Assembly (NCBI RefSeq): GCF_001955535.1
Contig: NZ_MPVN01000005.1
Coordinates: forward strand, 372,001 to 436,000
Reading direction: 5' to 3'
DNA: 64,000 bases
DNA from: Paenibacillus sp. FSL H7-0326
GTDB taxonomy: Bacteria; Bacillota; Bacilli; Paenibacillales; Paenibacillaceae
Positions 61,247 to 64,000 of this stretch are shown here, in pieces. The translations under genes were made by a program, and so were the position numbers. The notes under the pieces were generated by a model. That model saw only the letters and a program-made list of their open reading frames with translations. It did no database searches and was not told the origin of the DNA. Positions within the stretch are counted from its first letter, which is position 1, and every line of letters starts with the position of its first letter.

Positions 61247-62692
61247 ATGATTAGATTCAGCACGTCTGTTCATAAAATATCGATGTTTAACCGAACATTA
61301 TCAGCTATACTTGTCACCTCTGCATTACTATCACAGTCAGTAGGCATTTCGCCGGTTCAGGCTGCTTCCGCAGCTTCTGTTACTTCCGCCGCGACCAAGC
61401 CAGCTTCCATTACAGTCGACAGCCAGTCCGTCACGTGGGAATACGCCCCTTTTGTTGAGAAGGGAACGACCTACGCTCCCCTTAGACAGGCGGCCGCTGC
61501 TCTCGGCGGGCAAGTGAAATGGAACCAAGCCAAACAAACGGTGGAAATTTATGATCATGGCGATACCATTACACATCGTGCAGGAACCAACGTTATTCAA
61601 ATCAATGAAGTTCGGCTCATGCTCCCTGCCCCATCCAAGAACATGAGCGGCACACTTATGATTCCGCTTCGTTCTCTCTCGGATGCGATGAAAGCAGGGC
61701 TGCAGTTAACGAATACCTCTTCCCAGATGATCATCACCCTGAAATCAGATTCGTCGACGATCATGAGTAGTGAATCGGCAGCGATTGACCAGTATCTTAA
61801 GGAAGCAGGGTATTCAGGCATTGCACTCATTGCAAGCAACGGAGACATTCAGTTGAGAAAAGGTTACGGGTTATCCGACCACAATTCCCTTGTTCGCCCG
61901 GATCAAAAATCGCGCATTGCCTCCATCACCAAAGGCTTTACAGCCGCAGCGATCATGCAGCAGGTTCAGCAGGGAAATATTTCGCTTGAAGACCCTGTTT
62001 CCAAATACGTATCCGGAATTGACCGCGGTAATGAGATTACCATTCATATGCTGCTCTCACATACTTCCGGGCTTCCTTCCAATTTTACGCGCGCGGAAGG
62101 AATTACTATAGAGGATACACTGGCGGAGATTCGTACGAAGAAGCTGATGGCAGAGCCAGGTGCTGAATACCGGTACAGCAATAACGGATACATTTTGCTG
62201 GCTGCTATTCTGGAGCGTGTGTCGGGCAAAGAGTACGGCGTATATCTCCATGAGCAGTTCTTCAAGCCGATTGGCATGAAGGATACAGGTACGGCAACCC
62301 CTTCTACCAAAACGATCAAAGGCTATACGGATCAGAAGGGTACATGGGCTGAGGCCAGCTATTATGTTTCCCAATCCGGAACCGGTACGCTGTATTCTAC
62401 AGTCGATGATCTGCTGAAATGGGATCAGGCTCTGCGAGGAAATAAGGTGCTGTCGGAGGAAATTCAAGAGACCATGTACACGCCATATTCTGATCGAAAC
62501 TATGGATACGGCTGGATGGTCAGTGAAACAGAAGAGGGTACGGTCGTATTCCATAACGGCAGCGGTACAGGCTACTCCACAGGTATTTCACGCAATCTGG
62601 ATAACGGCATAACGGTCATCCTGCTCGGCAACCATGCTGGAATGGATATGACAGGCATGCTCAACCATATTCAGGAGATGGCTCTCAAGTAA
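61247..62692 (+). CDS. Secreted beta-lactamase-like serine hydrolase with copper-amine-oxidase-type stalk domain
   Basis: A 481-residue exported protein. A signal peptide (about 1-40, ending near VQAAS) is followed by a copper amine oxidase N-terminal-type stalk domain (about 50-165: YAPLRQAAAALGGQVKWNQA, MIPLRSLSDAM). Despite its name, that domain is a common non-enzymatic surface module in Paenibacillus. The catalytic part (about 175-480) is a class C/PBP4-like serine hydrolase with SITK (Ser-x-x-Lys), YSN and HNG motifs. It may be a D-amino-peptidase, esterase or DD-peptidase. GGAGG lies 12 bases before the ATG. Monocistronic. Confidence 0.88.
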   Translation: MIRFSTSVHKISMFNRTLSAILVTSALLSQSVGISPVQAASAASVTSAATKPASITVDSQSVTWEYAPFVEKGTTYAPLRQAAAALGGQVKWNQAKQTVEIYDHGDTITHRAGTNVIQINEVRLMLPAPSKNMSGTLMIPLRSLSDAMKAGLQLTNTSSQMIITLKSDSSTIMSSESAAIDQYLKEAGYSGIALIASNGDIQLRKGYGLSDHNSLVRPDQKSRIASITKGFTAAAIMQQVQQGNISLEDPVSKYVSGIDRGNEITIHMLLSHTSGLPSNFTRAEGITIEDTLAEIRTKKLMAEPGAEYRYSNNGYILLAAILERVSGKEYGVYLHEQFFKPIGMKDTGTATPSTKTIKGYTDQKGTWAEASYYVSQSGTGTLYSTVDDLLKWDQALRGNKVLSEEIQETMYTPYSDRNYGYGWMVSETEEGTVVFHNGSGTGYSTGISRNLDNGITVILLGNHAGMDMTGMLNHIQEMALK

Positions 62693-62736
62693 TAGACGTT
62701 AATTTCAGGTCAGACCAACGAAGAGAGGTGTCACTC

Positions 62737-63912
62737 GTGTTTCATAAACCACAGAAGGATCATATTGAGATCATCGGAAGCATAGCCGATCAGCATATGG
62801 ATAGTGCAGCAAGAGCAGATGAGCAGAATGAGCTGAACTACGCACTAATAGAAGATCTGCTGTCAGCAGGCTACCACACCTATTCTGTTCCCAAGGAGTA
62901 TGGAGGACTCGGCGTATCTCTCTCTGATTTCTTACAGTGTCAGGAGCGTATCGCCATGGTGGATGCTGCAACAGCTCTCGCCATTGGATGGCATCATATT
63001 ACGGTATTCAACGTAGGTCAGAATCAGCTATGGGATGAAGCAGCCTTTCATGCTTTATGCAGAGCCGTTGTATCGGAAGGTGCCTTGGTTAATGCAGCAG
63101 ATTCGGAAAAAGCGACGGGAAGCCCTTCACGTGGCGGGAAGCCGCAGACCTCTGCAGAGAAGACTTCGGATGGCAATGGCTATGTGCTGACAGGGCGGAA
63201 GACATTTACGTCGCTATCGACGGCGCTGCATTATTATGTCGTATCCGCCACAGATACGGTGACTGGTGAAGTAGGTGAGCATCTGGTTCATAAAGATAAT
63301 CCAGGTGTAAGTATTGAGCCCACCTGGAACATGACAGGCATGCGCGGGACGGCCAGCCATGATCTTGTGCTGAACCAAGTGCAGCTGCCTGAAAATGCGC
63401 TGGTTCGAAGACGCCCTGCAGGGAAGAAATCCATTCGTCCCAACGCCTACTTGCTTAACATTCCAGCCGTATATCTTGGGATCGCCCAGGGAGCAAGGAG
63501 AGAAGCGCTTCGTTTCGCTGCGGCATATCAGCCGAATAGCCTGACCCAGCCCATTATCGAGCTGCCTCACATTCAGCACAAGATCGGGCAGCTCGAGATG
63601 GAGCTGACGACAGCCCGGCATTTTTTGTACAGTGTAGCGGCTAGATGGGAGCAGCTGGAGCGGCCTTTGACAGACAGCGACTTGGCCCGAATCGCTCCCG
63701 ATCTTGGCGCAGCCAAGACCTTTGCCGTTCAGAACGCACTCTCTATTGTGGATACAGCCATGCGAATCGTCGGAGTTCACAGTCTGGCCAGCTCCCACCC
63801 GCTCTCACGCATGTACCGTGATGTAAGATTCGGACTCCATAATCCGCCGATGGACGACGCTGTTTATCAGATGCTGGCCAATCGCGCCATCAGTGAAGTT
63901 CCCTTAAGCTAA
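62737..63912 (+). CDS. Acyl-CoA dehydrogenase-like flavoprotein
   Basis: A 391-residue flavoprotein of the acyl-CoA dehydrogenase fold: N-terminal helices (VPKEYGGLGVSLSDF), a central beta domain (about 120-220: LTGRKTFTSLSTALHYYVVS, GTASHDLVLNQVQLP) and a C-terminal helical domain. The usual catalytic Glu position is not evident, and the sequence resembles the DszC/SfnB or YdbM branch, whose members act as flavin monooxygenases or in sulfur acquisition rather than beta-oxidation. GTG at 62737 is eight bases after AGAGAGG; an earlier GTG at 62728 overlaps the site. No reductase or CoA gene is adjacent. Confidence 0.82.
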   Translation: MFHKPQKDHIEIIGSIADQHMDSAARADEQNELNYALIEDLLSAGYHTYSVPKEYGGLGVSLSDFLQCQERIAMVDAATALAIGWHHITVFNVGQNQLWDEAAFHALCRAVVSEGALVNAADSEKATGSPSRGGKPQTSAEKTSDGNGYVLTGRKTFTSLSTALHYYVVSATDTVTGEVGEHLVHKDNPGVSIEPTWNMTGMRGTASHDLVLNQVQLPENALVRRRPAGKKSIRPNAYLLNIPAVYLGIAQGARREALRFAAAYQPNSLTQPIIELPHIQHKIGQLEMELTTARHFLYSVAARWEQLERPLTDSDLARIAPDLGAAKTFAVQNALSIVDTAMRIVGVHSLASSHPLSRMYRDVRFGLHNPPMDDAVYQMLANRAISEVPLS

Positions 63913-63929
63913 ATTTTCAAATGAAAAAA

Positions 63930-63982
63930 GAAGCTACGAAACACTGCCTTCCGCCTAAAGCTGGCATGTGATTCGTAGCTTC
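63930..63982 (-). terminator. Terminator at the right edge, minus-directed
   Basis: GAAGCTACGAA and TTCGTAGCTTC form an 11-pair stem. Read on the minus strand it is followed by TTTTTTC, so it mainly terminates a minus-strand gene that lies beyond the right edge; it may also stop the flavoprotein transcript. Confidence 0.75.
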
Positions 63983-64000
63983 CTATCATTCTTCTCGCCT

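Overview
The window looks like a chromosomal segment of a Paenibacillus-type Gram-positive bacterium (Bacillales). Signs are strong AGGAGG ribosome binding sites, frequent TTG/GTG starts, lipoprotein-type binding proteins, YesM/YesN-like two-component pairs beside carbohydrate ABC transporters, a Bacillus-type Fnr, PucR, MurR/MurQ and a Bacillus-style sigma-D promoter. No rRNA, tRNA, CRISPR array, insertion sequence or prophage was recognised.

Layout. 1-1340: 5' part of a GH28 polygalacturonase-like gene. 1689-4804: complete polar amino acid ABC importer. 4944-6109: two small membrane proteins and a 51-codon gene behind a perfect Fur box. 6220-9548: Fnr regulator, NreA-like GAF protein and a NarL-type response regulator/histidine kinase pair. 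9742-12991: MFS transporter, then an Lrp regulator with a split short-chain chromate transporter. 13100-16597: secreted protein of nine Ig-like repeats, a methyltransferase and a 36-residue membrane peptide. 16629-18605: heparinase II/III-like protein with a cre site. 18716-18984: a type I toxin-antitoxin locus. 19167-21255: DUF4362 lipoprotein and an AraC regulator.

21308-31279 is a beta-galactoside locus (two-component system, ABC importer without its own ATPase, LacZ). 31617-33693 holds a uronate dehydrogenase-like enzyme and a DUF2087/GIY-YIG protein. 33915-47680 is a peptidoglycan-sugar (MurNAc) salvage locus. A minus-strand operon encodes MurR, two paralogous binding proteins, two permeases, an ATPase, a DUF624 protein, NamZ, NagZ and AnmK. 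It is divergent from a MurK-like kinase and MurQ. An ABC importer stands where B. subtilis has the MurP PTS permease, and NamZ and NagZ lack visible signal peptides, so breakdown is probably intracellular.

47742-51560: chemoreceptor with a sigma-D promoter, and a binding protein/permease pair lacking an ATPase. 51892-59144: six-gene minus-strand operon (amidohydrolase, nucleoside-type ABC importer with BMP lipoprotein, Rieske oxygenase), divergent from a PucR regulator at 59453 across a PucR-box palindrome. I infer uptake and breakdown of a modified purine or similar heterocycle. 61247-63912: copper-amine-oxidase-stalk serine hydrolase and an acyl-CoA dehydrogenase-like flavoprotein.

Four SBP-first ABC operons carry a terminator-like hairpin exactly between the binding protein gene and the permease genes. 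Positions, motifs and reading frames were read by eye; no database search was run.
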